Under the pieces are notes generated by a model. It had not been told where the DNA came from. It made no database searches and was given only the letters and a program-made list of their open reading frames with translations. Shown piece by piece: positions 8,195 to 18,107 of a DNA stretch of 42,019 nucleotides. Source of the stretch: Clostridioides difficile CD160 (GTDB lineage Bacteria > Bacillota > Clostridia > Peptostreptococcales > Peptostreptococcaceae); assembly GCF_000449425.2 (NCBI RefSeq), contig NZ_AVHW01000031.1, forward strand, positions 1 to 42,019, read 5' to 3'. How positions within the stretch are numbered: position 1 is the stretch's first letter; the number at the start of each line of letters is the position of its first letter. Made by a program: the position numbers and the translations under genes.

Positions 8195-8414
8195 TATGTA
8201 AGAAATGACTAAATGATTTATAAAGAGTATGTAAGATTATAATATTTGAAATTTCTTAAAATGGGTATAATTAAACTGTAAATATTAAAATTAATATACA
8301 TGAAATTAATTGTAGTTACATTAAATTACAGTTGCATTAAAATAAAAACTTATTTGTTAGAAACTTATAATTAAAATTTAGTACGAGTTTAAGTACAAAC
8401 AAAAGGAGATTAAT

Positions 8415-9251
8415 ATGATTAAATTAGGAACACATCTTTCAATAGCAAAAGGATTTGCTAAGGCAGCTGAGACAGCTGTATACATTGATGCAAATACATT
8501 TCAATTTTTTAGTAGAAATCCAAGAGGAGGAAATGCTAAAGAATTTGATGAAAAAGATATAGCTAAATTTCAGGAGATTAGAAAGGCAAATAATTTTGCA
8601 CCACTACTTGCACATGCTCCATATACTATGAACTTAGGTGGAACAAAGGAAGATGTATACGAATTTGCGACAAGAGTTATAGATGAGGATATAAGAAGGA
8701 TGGACTCGTTAGGAATTGAATACATGTGTTTTCACCCAGGTAGTCATGTAGGTGGTGGAATAGATTTTGGTATAGACAGAATAGTAAAAGGATTGAATAA
8801 TGCTATTAAGGGTGATGAAAATATAACTATACTTCTTGAAACTATGTCAGGAAAAGGAACTGAAATAGGATTTAAGTTTGAGCAATTAAAAAGTATAATA
8901 GACGAAATTGAACACAAAGAAAAAATAGGTGTGTGTCTTGATACATGTCATATTTTTTCAGCTGGTTATGATATAGTGAATGATTTAGATGGAGTCTTAG
9001 AAGAATTTGACAAGATTATAGGTATAGATAAGTTAAAAACTGTTCACCTAAATGATAGCATGATGCCATTTGGAGATAAAAAAGACAGACATGCTCCTAT
9101 AGGGGAAGGAAAGATAGGATTAAAAGCATTAATTGATTTTATGGAGCATCCTAGTCTGAAACACCTACCATTTTTCTTAGAAACTCCTTTTGATGATGAA
9201 GGTCATAAGAGAGAACTTAAGATGATAAAAGAGATATTATCTAGTAAATAA
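8415..9251 (+). CDS. nfo: Endonuclease IV (AP endonuclease)
   Basis: Zinc-dependent TIM-barrel apurinic/apyrimidinic endonuclease of base excision repair, 278 residues as usual for the family. All signature segments are present: [56 protein letters not shown], the [12 protein letters not shown] zinc-site motif and FFLETP. The start is ATG 8415 after AAAGGAG. It stands alone, behind the 22-bp repeat array. Confidence 0.96.
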   Translation: MIKLGTHLSIAKGFAKAAETAVYIDANTFQFFSRNPRGGNAKEFDEKDIAKFQEIRKANNFAPLLAHAPYTMNLGGTKEDVYEFATRVIDEDIRRMDSLGIEYMCFHPGSHVGGGIDFGIDRIVKGLNNAIKGDENITILLETMSGKGTEIGFKFEQLKSIIDEIEHKEKIGVCLDTCHIFSAGYDIVNDLDGVLEEFDKIIGIDKLKTVHLNDSMMPFGDKKDRHAPIGEGKIGLKALIDFMEHPSLKHLPFFLETPFDDEGHKRELKMIKEILSSK

Positions 9252-9380
9252 AATTTCATTTACGATATACAATTCTAATAGAATGTAAATATATTGCAAA
9301 GATTCTCATAATTTGTTGTATAATTAAAGATGATACATTTATATTATATAAAAATTAATTAAAGTTAGGTGGGGAAAGAT

Positions 9381-10375
9381 ATGAGAAATTTGGGCAATAC
9401 CAATATGAAAATAAAGAGAGTTGGTTTTGGGGGAATTCCAATACAAAGAATTACTCAAGAAGATACTAACTTAGTTATAAATGAGTTAGAAAAGCAAGGG
9501 ATAAACTTTATTGACAGTGCAAGAGGGTATACAATAAGTGAGGAAGCAATTGGAATTGCTATTGAAGGAAAAAGAGATAAATTTTTCTTAGCTACTAAAA
9601 GTATGTCTAGAGATTATGACTCAATGAAGAGAGATGTTGAGATAAGTTTAAATAATTTCAAAACTAATTTTATAGATTTATATCAATTCCATAATGTTAA
9701 AGAAGAGGAATATGACAATCTTTTTAAAGATAAAATGGCTTATAATGCTCTTCTAGAGGCAAAAGAACAAGGGAAGATAAAACACATTGGTATAACTAGC
9801 CATAATTTAAATACTATAGAAAAGGCAATAGAAGATGGGAAATTTGATACTATACAATTTCCTTACAATATAGTTGAAGGTCAAGCAGATGAAGTATTTA
9901 AAAAAGCTCATGAAAAAGGAATTGGCATAATAGTAATGAAGCCTTTAGCTGGAGGAGCTTTAGATAATGCTACACTAGCTATTAAGTACATATTGTCTAA
10001 AGACTATATAGATGTAGTTATACCAGGTATGGAGAGTGTTGAACAGGTTAGACAGAATGTTGCTGTACTTGAAAATCTTGTACTAGATGAAAAAGATAAT
10101 AAGAAATTGAGGAAATAAGAAATTCTTTAGGCAAAAAATTCTGTAGAAGATGTGAATACTGCATGCCTTGTGCTGTTGGAATAAATATACCATTGAGCTT
10201 TTTATGTGAAGGATATTACACTCGATATGGATTAAAAGAGTGGGCTAAAGAAAAATATGAGGTTATGGATGTTAAACCTACTGAGTGTATTGACTGTGGT
10301 CTTTGTGAGAGCCGATGTCCATATGAACTTCCTATAAGAGAAATGTTGAAGACTGTTGTCGAAAAATTAGGATAG
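9381..10375 (+). pseudogene. Aldo/keto reductase with C-terminal [4Fe-4S] domain, frameshifted
   Basis: NAD(P)H-dependent oxidoreductase of the COG1453 type. The barrel shows the tetrad pattern D and Y in IDSARGYTISEEA, K in FLATKSM and H in YQFHNV. The frame stops at 10116-10118 (KKLRK*). One base added in the A-run near 10103 would give KKIEEIRNSLGKKFCRRCEYCMPC and join the 10163-10375 frame, which carries the cluster motifs CRRCEYCMPC and CIDCGLCESRCP. The total of 995 bases is one short of a 331-codon gene. The start is ATG 9381 after AGGTGGGG; GTG 9369 lies in that ribosome site. Either a true mutation or a sequencing error. Confidence 0.85.
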
Positions 10376-10387
10376 ATTTTATTTATT

Positions 10388-10424
10388 GAAATCGGTGTAG
10401 TAAGTTTACTCCGATTTCTTTTTA
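10388..10424 (+). terminator. Rho-independent terminator after the aldo/keto reductase
   Basis: GAAATCGG (10388-10395) pairs with CCGATTTC (10411-10418), with an inner AGTAA/TTACT pairing, and is followed by a run of T. Confidence 0.88.
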
Positions 10425-10628
10425 TATGGATATGCTTTATTTATGTGAATATGGCTTTGTATACAAATATTAAATTTATATGAGTGCAGTAATTTTATAA
10501 GTATTAAATTTACATAGCTACAAGTATCATATAAATTTAAAATTTGTGTAAGTATAGCTATAGCACAAATATTATTATAGTTTCAAATGATATAGCATTA
10601 CTATAGTATCAAGTAGTATATAAAATAT

Positions 10629-11033
10629 TTATTTCTCAAAAATATTATAGGATATATCGTATTTAGATACTGGATAAAGCTCAATTTCAACCCTAGGGTT
10701 ATCTTTATCTATAAAGTCGAATAAAAGTACTGGTTTAAGTTGTTTATCATTTTTTATTATTCCACTTTTTTCAATACCATCACAAATACTCTTTGGATAA
10801 TTATGTAAGTCCCCCATTCTCTTGTTTGGGAAGTATAATTTTAAAACAGTTATTAGATTTTCTTCAACAGTTTCTCCTTGATACTGTTGGTTTATAAAAC
10901 CTGCAATCATGTTTTCGTATGCAAGATACTTAGAATACTTTCCCTTTGAAGGCATCCATGCTTGACCATTTATATTATGAAGTTTAAAATTAGATTTACT
11001 AATGGGTCTACCTGGAATTGTTATTTTAATCAA
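10629..11033 (-). CDS. RusA-like Holliday junction resolvase
   Basis: Small nuclease of the RusA family, about 134 residues, which cuts four-way DNA junctions using conserved aspartates. Visible are PGRPISKSNFK at the N-terminus and the core RMGDLHNYPKSICDGIEKSGIIKNDKQL, which matches the usual D-x-DN...K...D-L...DD-Q arrangement with His in place of the second Asp. The frame opens at ATG 11045, but that codon sits against AAGG. TTG 11033, seven bases after AAGGATGG, is a better start. RusA genes usually sit in prophages, and no phage gene is nearby. It has its own promoter and runs opposite to its neighbours. Confidence 0.75.
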   Translation of the reverse strand: MIKITIPGRPISKSNFKLHNINGQAWMPSKGKYSKYLAYENMIAGFINQQYQGETVEENLITVLKLYFPNKRMGDLHNYPKSICDGIEKSGIIKNDKQLKPVLLFDFIDKDNPRVEIELYPVSKYDISYNIFEK

Positions 11034-11060
11034 ATTGTTCACCATCCTTATACAGTATTT

Positions 11061-11089
11061 ATTATAATCTGTGGATGCTTTAAAAGCAA
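11061..11089 (-). promoter_or_regulatory. Promoter of the RusA-like gene
   Basis: On the minus strand TTGCTT (11089-11084) and TATAAT (11066-11061) are 17 bases apart, immediately before the RusA-like gene. Confidence 0.65.
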
Positions 11090-11550
11090 ATTCTTATTTG
11101 TGATGTTTTTATAAGTGATAAATTTATAGAGGATAAAATTTATCTGTCTATTATGAGTACTAATTTTAAAGATATAGGGTGTATTATTGTAAATCAAAGT
11201 TATATTTAATCTTGTAGTTGTAAATTATGAGTATAAGGTGTATTACATTGTTGAAAGTAGATAAATCATATTATATTAAAATGGAGAATAGATGACAATT
11301 TAATTATATGGTGGAATCTGAGTTATGTAAGTATTGAAGTAAAATAGCTAAATCATATCAGTAAGACAATTACTAAAAAAATAGTAAGAAAAAAGTTTGA
11401 AATGTGTTGATATTGTAAAATAATAAGAGCTAGAGTGTATAAAATAGTTATATTAAAGAACAAATGGATATTATTATAGAGAGATGAGACTTATATTATA
11501 ATTTAGTTCATTTTATAATATAGTAATAATAATTGTAGTTTTATAACTTA

Positions 11551-11779
11551 AATTAAATAGGTTAAATAGGTTAAGTAGGAATAAATAGATTAAGTAGATT
11601 AAATAGGTTAAGTAGATTAAATAGGTTAAGTAGGAATAAATAGATTAAGTAGATTAAATAGGTTAAATAGATTAAGTAGGAATAAATAGCTTAAGTAGTA
11701 TTAAGTAGTATTAATTCGGAATAAACAGATTAAGTAGTATTAAATAGATTAAGTAGGAATAAATAGATTAAAAAGGAAT
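11551..11779 (+). repeat. Degenerate 9-10 bp repeat array before queG
   Basis: About 23 imperfect copies of units such as AATAGGTTA, AGTAGATTA and AGTAGGAAT run up to the queG ribosome site. The remainder of the 700-base gap (11090-11550) is AT-rich with no gene or clear structure that I can support. Confidence 0.85.
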
Positions 11780-11785
11780 AATTTT

Positions 11786-12700
11786 ATGAATAATAAGGAA
11801 TTAAAAGAATTTTGTAATCTTATAGGATTAAAGTGTGTAGGAATAGCTGGTATAGACAAGTATGATAATCTAAAAAAGATACTTGAAGATAGACAGGAAA
11901 AAGATTATTTGACTGGTATGGAAGAGCCAATAATTGAGAACAGAATTAACCCAAGAAATATAATGGAAGATGCTAATTCTATAATAGTATGTGCATTTCC
12001 ATATCATATAAATAGACAAGAAAAGAATGAAAATTCAAATTTATCAAAATATTGTCATGGTAAGGACTATCATATTGTAGTAAAAGACTTTTTGCAACAA
12101 ATTTGTGATTATATATCTGAAACGATAAAAGATTTTAAATACAAGATATTTGCTGATAATGGGCCACTAGTTGACAGATATTTAGCTTATTTATCAGGAA
12201 TAGGATATTTTGGAATAAACAATAATATCATAACTGATGAATATGGTTCTTATGTATTTATAGGATATATAGTAAATAATTATAAATTTGAAGAAGATAA
12301 ACCACTAGAAAAAAGTTGTTTTAAATGTGGTAAGTGTGTAAAATATTGTCCGGGAAATGCTATATTAGGAAATTATGATATGAATCCCAAGAAATGTTTA
12401 TCATATATAACTCAAAAAAAAGGAGATTTGTCAGAGGAAGAAAAGGCTGTGTTAAAGAGTAATAAAAAAGTATTTGGGTGCGATATTTGTCAAGAAGTAT
12501 GTCCACATAATGTTGGAATACCAACAACTCATATTTTGGAATTTAAAGAAAATATAATAGATTATTTGGATTATGATGAGGTACAAAATATTTCAAACAA
12601 AGAATTCAAAAGGAGATATGGGGATAGAGCCTTTAGTTGGAGAGGCAGAAATATAATAAAGAGAAATATGGAAATAATTTTAGATAAGTATAATGACTAA
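11786..12700 (+). CDS. queG: Epoxyqueuosine reductase
   Basis: Cobalamin-dependent iron-sulfur enzyme for the last step of queuosine synthesis in tRNA. It is 304 residues, the short form without the C-terminal HEAT-like extension. Motifs include the active-site region FADNGPLVDRYLAYLSGIGY and two [4Fe-4S] motifs, CFKCGKCVKYCPGNAIL and CDICQEVCPHN. The start is ATG 11786 after AAAAGGAA. It stands alone, with the 9-10 bp repeat array ending at its ribosome site, so variation there could alter its expression. Confidence 0.9.
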   Translation: MNNKELKEFCNLIGLKCVGIAGIDKYDNLKKILEDRQEKDYLTGMEEPIIENRINPRNIMEDANSIIVCAFPYHINRQEKNENSNLSKYCHGKDYHIVVKDFLQQICDYISETIKDFKYKIFADNGPLVDRYLAYLSGIGYFGINNNIITDEYGSYVFIGYIVNNYKFEEDKPLEKSCFKCGKCVKYCPGNAILGNYDMNPKKCLSYITQKKGDLSEEEKAVLKSNKKVFGCDICQEVCPHNVGIPTTHILEFKENIIDYLDYDEVQNISNKEFKRRYGDRAFSWRGRNIIKRNMEIILDKYND

Positions 12701-12737
12701 TAATAAGAGTCTATTTCATATACTTTAATGTGAATTT

Positions 12738-12762
12738 ACTTTAACACTTATTGTGTCAAAGT
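12738..12762. promoter_or_regulatory. Palindromic operator-like site before the Lon-like gene
   Basis: ACTTTAACAC and GTGTCAAAGT form a 10-bp inverted repeat with one mismatch around a 5-base centre, 44 bases before the start of the protease gene. The binding factor is unknown. Confidence 0.4.
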
Positions 12763-12805
12763 CATATTATATCATTAACGTTAAATATGAGGAGGTGGGG
12801 GAATA

Positions 12806-15043
12806 TTGAAATATAACAATACATCTGAAATAAATCCACTAGATTGTATATTGGGTCAAGAAAGAGCCGTAGAAGCTATGGAATTAGGTTTAAGAATAAA
12901 TAATCCAGCCTACAACATATACCTAGCTGGTGAATCTGGAACAGGAAAAAGTACTTATGCCTTAAAGGTTTTGAATGAATATGCATCCAAAAAAAATACA
13001 CATAAAGATTGGTGCTATATATATAATTTTGAAAACCCTAGAGAGCCTATTATAGTTGAGTTAGAAAAAGGGTTTGGAAGAGAACTTAAGAAAGACATGG
13101 AGAAGTTAATTGAAAGTCTTTTAGAGGATTTTAAAAATGCATTTGAAAGTGAAAGTTTTGAAATAGAAAAAAATAAACTTTTGGATGAATATGAAATAGA
13201 AAAAGATATGTTGCTAAAACAAATTAAGAAATATGGAGAAGAAAAAGGGTTTAAATTAAAACAGAGTAAAATGGGAATAGTCTTTATACCTTTGAAAGAA
13301 GAGGAAGATGAAAGTGACATATCTGATGAAGAGTTTTATAAGGCAAAAAGAGAACTAGAAAATATGGCTATACAAGTCGTATATAAAATTAGAAATTTGG
13401 AAGAAATAGCTGAAAAAGCTGTCTTAGAGCTTGAAGAAGAGATAGCTAAACTTGTAGTAGAACCTCACATTAAAAGATTGTGTGAAAAATATGAAAATTA
13501 TGATAAAATTCAAGTTTATTTGGAAAATATAAAGAAAGATATAATAGAATATATGTACTTATTCTATTTAGATGAAGATGAATTAAAAGATAAGTATGAT
13601 AAAGAGCATTTTATTAAATATAAAATTAATCTATTTGTAGACAACGGAGGTGCAAAGAATAAAGAATCAGCACCTGTCATAGTAGAGATAAATCCAAGTC
13701 CTACAAATCTATTTGGAAAGGCAGAATACGATTATGCAAATGGCAATATAAAGACTGATTTTACAAAACTATTATCAGGAGCATTTCATAGGGCTAATGG
13801 TGGTTATTTAGTGATTTATGCAGACCAATTGTTAAAATATACGATGTCTTGGGAAATTCTTAAAAAGACTTTGCAGACAAAAAAAGTAATACTGGAAACA
13901 CAGACAGCAATTAAGCCAGAAAATATGCCACTAAATGTAAAGTTAATATTGATTGGAAGTCACTATATATATGATATTTTATATAGATACGATGAAGATT
14001 TTGAAAAATATTTTAAAGTATTCGTAGATTTTGATAGCGAAATGGATAAGAACGAAGACAATGAAGAAGGCATTGCTAGATTTATAGCATCCCAGTGTGA
14101 TAAGAATAATTTAAGACATTTTACTAAGGAAGCAGTTGATGAAGTTGTCAAATTTAGCACTAGATTGTCTGGTGATTTAGGAAAATTATCAACTAAGTTT
14201 AATAAAATAATGGAAGTTGTAATAGAAGGAAGTGCATATGCAGAATTTAGAAATTCAAGATATACAGAGCAGTGTGATGTTAAGAAAGCAATAAGTGAAA
14301 AGAAAAAAAGAATTAATAGAGTGGAAACACATATGGATGAATCAATTGAAAATGGCTTTACTTTAATAGAGACAGAGGGAAGAAAGGTTGGAGTAATAAA
14401 TGGTCTATCAGTCTTAAGCACAGGAGAATATTCTTTTGGTAGAGCTTCAAGGATTACAGCAACCACTAGCCCAGGAAGTAAAGGCATAGTAAATATAGAA
14501 AGAGAAGTAAATATGAGTGGCTCTATACATAACAAGGGAGTGCTTATATTAGGTGGATACCTTTCTGAGAACTTTGCACAGGATTTAATAATGTCACTAA
14601 ATGCTTATATTTGTTTTGAACAAAATTATGGTGGGATAGATGGAGATAGTGCATCTTCAGCAGAGTTATATGTACTATTATCATCTCTTAGTGGAGTATC
14701 AATTAAGCAGAATATTGCTGTTACAGGTTCTATAAATCAAAAGGGAGATATACAAGTAGTTGGTGGAATAAGTGAAAAAATAGAGGGATTTTATTCTATA
14801 TGTAAAACTAAAGGATTAAATGGTGAGCAAGGTGTCATAATTCCTAAGAAGAATCAGAGAAATCTCGTTTTATCAGATGAGGTTAATGATGCAATACAAG
14901 ATGGAACATTTAAGATATATACAGTTGAAAGAGTAGAAGAGGCTATAGAGATATTGACGGATGTTAAATTTGAAGAAATAAAGAAATTAGTAAAAGAAAA
15001 ATTAATATCCTTCAGTAAGATACAAACTGTGTCAAAAGAATAA
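12806..15043 (+). CDS. Lon-like ATP-dependent protease (AAA_32/LonB type)
   Basis: 745-residue cytoplasmic AAA+ serine protease of the S16 family. The Walker A motif GESGTGKS is at residues 42-49. A long charged coiled-coil insertion covers about 100-260. The ATPase part resumes with a Walker B-like segment GGYLVIYADQLL near 335. The C-terminal protease domain has GDSASSAEL (catalytic Ser near 614) and GGISEKIEGFY (catalytic Lys near 657). It lacks the N-terminal substrate domain of classical LonA. The start is TTG 12806 behind a very strong GGAGGTGGGG. Substrates are unknown. Confidence 0.87.
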   Translation: MKYNNTSEINPLDCILGQERAVEAMELGLRINNPAYNIYLAGESGTGKSTYALKVLNEYASKKNTHKDWCYIYNFENPREPIIVELEKGFGRELKKDMEKLIESLLEDFKNAFESESFEIEKNKLLDEYEIEKDMLLKQIKKYGEEKGFKLKQSKMGIVFIPLKEEEDESDISDEEFYKAKRELENMAIQVVYKIRNLEEIAEKAVLELEEEIAKLVVEPHIKRLCEKYENYDKIQVYLENIKKDIIEYMYLFYLDEDELKDKYDKEHFIKYKINLFVDNGGAKNKESAPVIVEINPSPTNLFGKAEYDYANGNIKTDFTKLLSGAFHRANGGYLVIYADQLLKYTMSWEILKKTLQTKKVILETQTAIKPENMPLNVKLILIGSHYIYDILYRYDEDFEKYFKVFVDFDSEMDKNEDNEEGIARFIASQCDKNNLRHFTKEAVDEVVKFSTRLSGDLGKLSTKFNKIMEVVIEGSAYAEFRNSRYTEQCDVKKAISEKKKRINRVETHMDESIENGFTLIETEGRKVGVINGLSVLSTGEYSFGRASRITATTSPGSKGIVNIEREVNMSGSIHNKGVLILGGYLSENFAQDLIMSLNAYICFEQNYGGIDGDSASSAELYVLLSSLSGVSIKQNIAVTGSINQKGDIQVVGGISEKIEGFYSICKTKGLNGEQGVIIPKKNQRNLVLSDEVNDAIQDGTFKIYTVERVEEAIEILTDVKFEEIKKLVKEKLISFSKIQTVSKE

Positions 15044-15079
15044 GTTTATTGTAGAATTTAATGGGTATTTATGTATAAT

Positions 15080-15117
15080 AAAAAGCAAGAACTTTAATAA
15101 GTTTTTGCTTTTTTTGT
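15080..15117 (+). terminator. Rho-independent terminator after the Lon-like gene
   Basis: AAAAGCAAGAACTT pairs with AAGTTTTTGCTTTT around TAAT, followed by seven or more T. Confidence 0.85.
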
Positions 15118-15240
15118 GAAATATCTGGAATTTAAATTTTTATTTTGTATGTTTTATATATTGATGTTTATTTTTTGTTGATATGATTAAACTATGTATA
15201 AATAGCGTCTTATAAATTAGTATTTTAAAGGGGGATAATT

Positions 15241-16290
15241 ATGAAAAATGTAAATCTAAAAGAGAATGAAGAGATAAAAACTAACAAAGAGATAAAAGAT
15301 AATAAAGATATAAATGGGAAGAATCTAAAAGAGAAAGAAGATATAGATAAAAAAGACATAAATACGGTTGAAGCTAAAAAAGGAATGGATAAAACAATTA
15401 ATAAAAAAGATAAGATAATTGATGAGAAAGATATAGAAAATTTTAGTGATATTGAAGAAGATAAAAAAACTGTGAAAGCAGTCAAAAAAAACACTAAAAA
15501 AAGTACTAAAGAAGGAACTAAAGAAAGTATCAAAAAAACTAACAAAAAAACCGAAACAGACGAAAAAACAAAGAGTATTAATTCTAGTAAGAAAACACAA
15601 AAACCAAGTAAAGAAGCTAAAAGTAAATCTAAAAATAAGAATAAGTCAGTAAATGAAAAAGATGTAAATAAGATTTTAGATGAATTAGAAAAACTGTACC
15701 CAGATGCTACATGTGAGTTAAATTATGGGACAGCCTTTGAACTTTTAATAGCTACTATTCTATCAGCTCAGTGTACTGACGTAAGGGTAAACAAAGTTAC
15801 ATCAGAGTTGTTTAAAAAGTACAACACAGCAAGAGACTTTGCTGATTTGAGTATTGAAGAAATTAGTAAGGAGATAAAAAGCTGTGGTCTTTACAAAAGT
15901 AAATCTCAAAAAATAAAAGATACATCTGAACAACTATGTGAATTATATGATGGTGAAGTACCAGATAGTTTAGAAGAACTTGTAAAATTACCTGGTGTTG
16001 GAAGAAAAACAGCAGGAGTTGTACTTAGTAACGCCTTTAATCAACCAGCAATAGCAGTAGATACTCATGTATTTAGAGTTACCAATAGAATTGGAATAGT
16101 GGATGAGCCAAATCCTCAAAAAACAGAATTTGCACTTATGGAAGCCATACCAAAAGAAAGATGGTCACACTCACACCATGTATTAATTTTTCATGGAAGA
16201 AGAATGTGTAAAGCTAGAAATCCAGAATGTGGAGATTGCCCAATAAAAGAAGATTGTAATTATTATAAAGAAATTAATGAAATGAAATAA
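15241..16290 (+). CDS. nth: Endonuclease III with long lysine-rich N-terminal extension
   Basis: DNA glycosylase/AP lyase for oxidised pyrimidines. The catalytic domain, about residues 140-349, has the helix-hairpin-helix LPGVGRKTAGV with the catalytic Lys, AVDTHVFRVTNR with the catalytic Asp, and the cluster ligands C-x6-C-x2-C-x5-C. About 140 residues precede it, where the family normally has only a few. They are mainly Lys, Glu, Asp, Asn, Thr and Ser, and are surely disordered. The start is ATG 15241 after AAAGGGGG, and no in-frame start with a ribosome site sits near residue 140, so the extension is probably translated. A DNA-tethering role is an inference. Confidence 0.93.
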   Translation: MKNVNLKENEEIKTNKEIKDNKDINGKNLKEKEDIDKKDINTVEAKKGMDKTINKKDKIIDEKDIENFSDIEEDKKTVKAVKKNTKKSTKEGTKESIKKTNKKTETDEKTKSINSSKKTQKPSKEAKSKSKNKNKSVNEKDVNKILDELEKLYPDATCELNYGTAFELLIATILSAQCTDVRVNKVTSELFKKYNTARDFADLSIEEISKEIKSCGLYKSKSQKIKDTSEQLCELYDGEVPDSLEELVKLPGVGRKTAGVVLSNAFNQPAIAVDTHVFRVTNRIGIVDEPNPQKTEFALMEAIPKERWSHSHHVLIFHGRRMCKARNPECGDCPIKEDCNYYKEINEMK

Positions 16291-16486
16291 CTTTTATCAA
16301 AGTAAGTTGTACAAGAGGGATTTTCTGATATAATAATACTTATGAAAATGTTAGATAGAAAACTATTATATATAGCTAAGTAAAAATTGTTATTAACATT
16401 ATTATATATAATAGTATAATATTATTGTTATTCTGTTTATAAAATAAAGTTTAATAAATTAAGAGCAATACTTAGGGAGGATAAAA

Positions 16487-16957
16487 ATGTCATTAAATAT
16501 AGTATTAGTAGAACCAGAAATACCTCAAAATACAGGAAATATAATAAGAACTTGTGCAGCAACAGGTTCAACTTTACATTTGGTAAAGCCATTAGGTTTT
16601 TCATTAGATGATAAACACCTAAAAAGATGTGGGCTTGACTATTGGGATATAGCTGATATACAATATTACGATAGCTTTGAAGAATTACAAGAAAAGTATC
16701 CAAACAGCAAATACTTTTTTTCTACAACAAAGGCTAATCAGTCACATTCAGATGTGAAATATGAAGAAAATTGTTTTATAGTATTTGGCAAAGAAACAAA
16801 GGGATTACCAGAACCTTTGTTGAAAGCAAATATGGATACTTGTATTAGAGTACCTATGTTGGATGTTGAAAAAGCTAGGTCACTAAATTTATCAAATTCA
16901 GTTGCTATAGTAGTGTACGAAGCTTTAAGACAAATAGGATATCCTAATATGAGGTAA
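16487..16957 (+). CDS. trmL: tRNA (cytidine/uridine-34 2'-O)-methyltransferase
   Basis: SPOUT-class methyltransferase acting on the wobble base of tRNA-Leu, 156 residues as usual. Motifs are LVEPEIPQNTGNIIRTCAATG at the N-terminus, FGKETKGLPEPLL, and IRVPMLDVEKARSLNLSNSVA forming the knotted SAM site. The start is ATG 16487 after AGGGAGGA. The 196-base gap upstream is AT-rich and unremarkable. The DegV-like gene follows after 34 bases and may share the transcript. Confidence 0.93.
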   Translation: MSLNIVLVEPEIPQNTGNIIRTCAATGSTLHLVKPLGFSLDDKHLKRCGLDYWDIADIQYYDSFEELQEKYPNSKYFFSTTKANQSHSDVKYEENCFIVFGKETKGLPEPLLKANMDTCIRVPMLDVEKARSLNLSNSVAIVVYEALRQIGYPNMR

Positions 16958-16991
16958 TTTAGCAAGCCTAAATGAGAAAGGAGCATACTTG

Positions 16992-17837
16992 ATGAAAAAT
17001 CTAAAGATAATCTGTGACAGTTTATCGGACGTGCCAAAAGATTTGTTAGATAAATATGATATAGATATTGTCTCATTAACAGTTATATTAGAGGAAAAAG
17101 AATACAAGGATAGAATCGATATATCTGGAGATGAATTTTATAAAAGGCTTAGAGAAGAAAATGTATATCCAAAAACTTCTCAAGCTACTTATGCCCAATT
17201 TAAAGAAATATTTGAGAAGTATACTAGTGAAGGTAGAGAGATACTTTATATAGCAGGTTCTGCCACAGCCACAGGGACGTATCAAAGTGCTGTAATGGCA
17301 AAGAATGATGTAGAAGGTAAAATATATACATACGATTCTAACTTGCTTTGTATGGGAACTGGTTTACTTGTAATAAAAGCAGGAGAACTTGCAAGTGAAG
17401 GAAAATCTATTGATGAAATATTGACTGTTTTGGATGAATTAAAAGAGAAAGCTTTTGTTATATTTTCAGTGGATACACTAGAATATTTACAAAAGGGAGG
17501 AAGAATATCATCTACTAAAGCAGCAATAGGAAGCATATTAAATATAAAACCTATCTTAGAGATAAAAGGTGGACTAGTTTCGCAAATATCTCAAGTAAGA
17601 GGAAAGAAGAATGTAATTTCTAAAATGATGGACTTGATAAAATCAAATTGTGGGGATGATTTATCAGACCAAATTGTGTATATAGGATATAGTGATGATT
17701 TTAAGGAAAAAGAACAATTATCTAAGGTTATGGAAGATGAATTAAGACCTAAAGAAATTAGATTTTTCCAAATTGGCGTGTGTATAGGTGCACATGCTGG
17801 TCCTGGTGTCACTGGTATCATATGTCTAAGAAAATAA
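16992..17837 (+). CDS. DegV-family fatty-acid-binding protein
   Basis: 281 residues with the DegV features: N-terminal ICDSLSDVPKDLLDKYDI, the SATATGTYQSA ligand loop, and VDTLEYLQKGGRISSTKA. Members bind a long-chain fatty acid and can act as the FakB partner of the fatty acid kinase FakA. No fakA is present here. ATG 16992 is preferred to TTG 16989, because GAAAGGAG lies eight bases before the ATG. Confidence 0.9.
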   Translation: MKNLKIICDSLSDVPKDLLDKYDIDIVSLTVILEEKEYKDRIDISGDEFYKRLREENVYPKTSQATYAQFKEIFEKYTSEGREILYIAGSATATGTYQSAVMAKNDVEGKIYTYDSNLLCMGTGLLVIKAGELASEGKSIDEILTVLDELKEKAFVIFSVDTLEYLQKGGRISSTKAAIGSILNIKPILEIKGGLVSQISQVRGKKNVISKMMDLIKSNCGDDLSDQIVYIGYSDDFKEKEQLSKVMEDELRPKEIRFFQIGVCIGAHAGPGVTGIICLRK

Positions 17838-17962
17838 ATAATATTTTTTAAATGATTATTTGTTTTTTATTAGATTAAGATAAAATATTAAATATTGATA
17901 TGCTAAATTGGATTTATTTTAGATAAAATTAAGTATTGATATATTGGATTTAGTTTTTAGGG

Positions 17963-18001
17963 AAGTGTGTAAATAGATAATAATCTATTGCACACTTTTT
18001 T
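17963..18001 (+). terminator. Rho-independent terminator after degV
   Basis: AAGTGTG (17963-17969) pairs with CACACTT (17991-17997), with an inner ATAGAT/ATCTAT stem and T-run. Confidence 0.88.
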
Positions 18002-18107
18002 ATAGTAAGATTTATTGGAAAAATCTCAAAACATGATTGTAAATTGTATATAAAAGATTTGTAAATAGAATATAAAAATGTCATGAAGGTGTAAGGAGTG
18101 AAATTTG

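Noticed and set aside
13963..14535. 190-codon minus-strand frame inside the Lon-like gene
   Set aside because: Shadow of the plus-strand frame; no ribosome site and no family resemblance.
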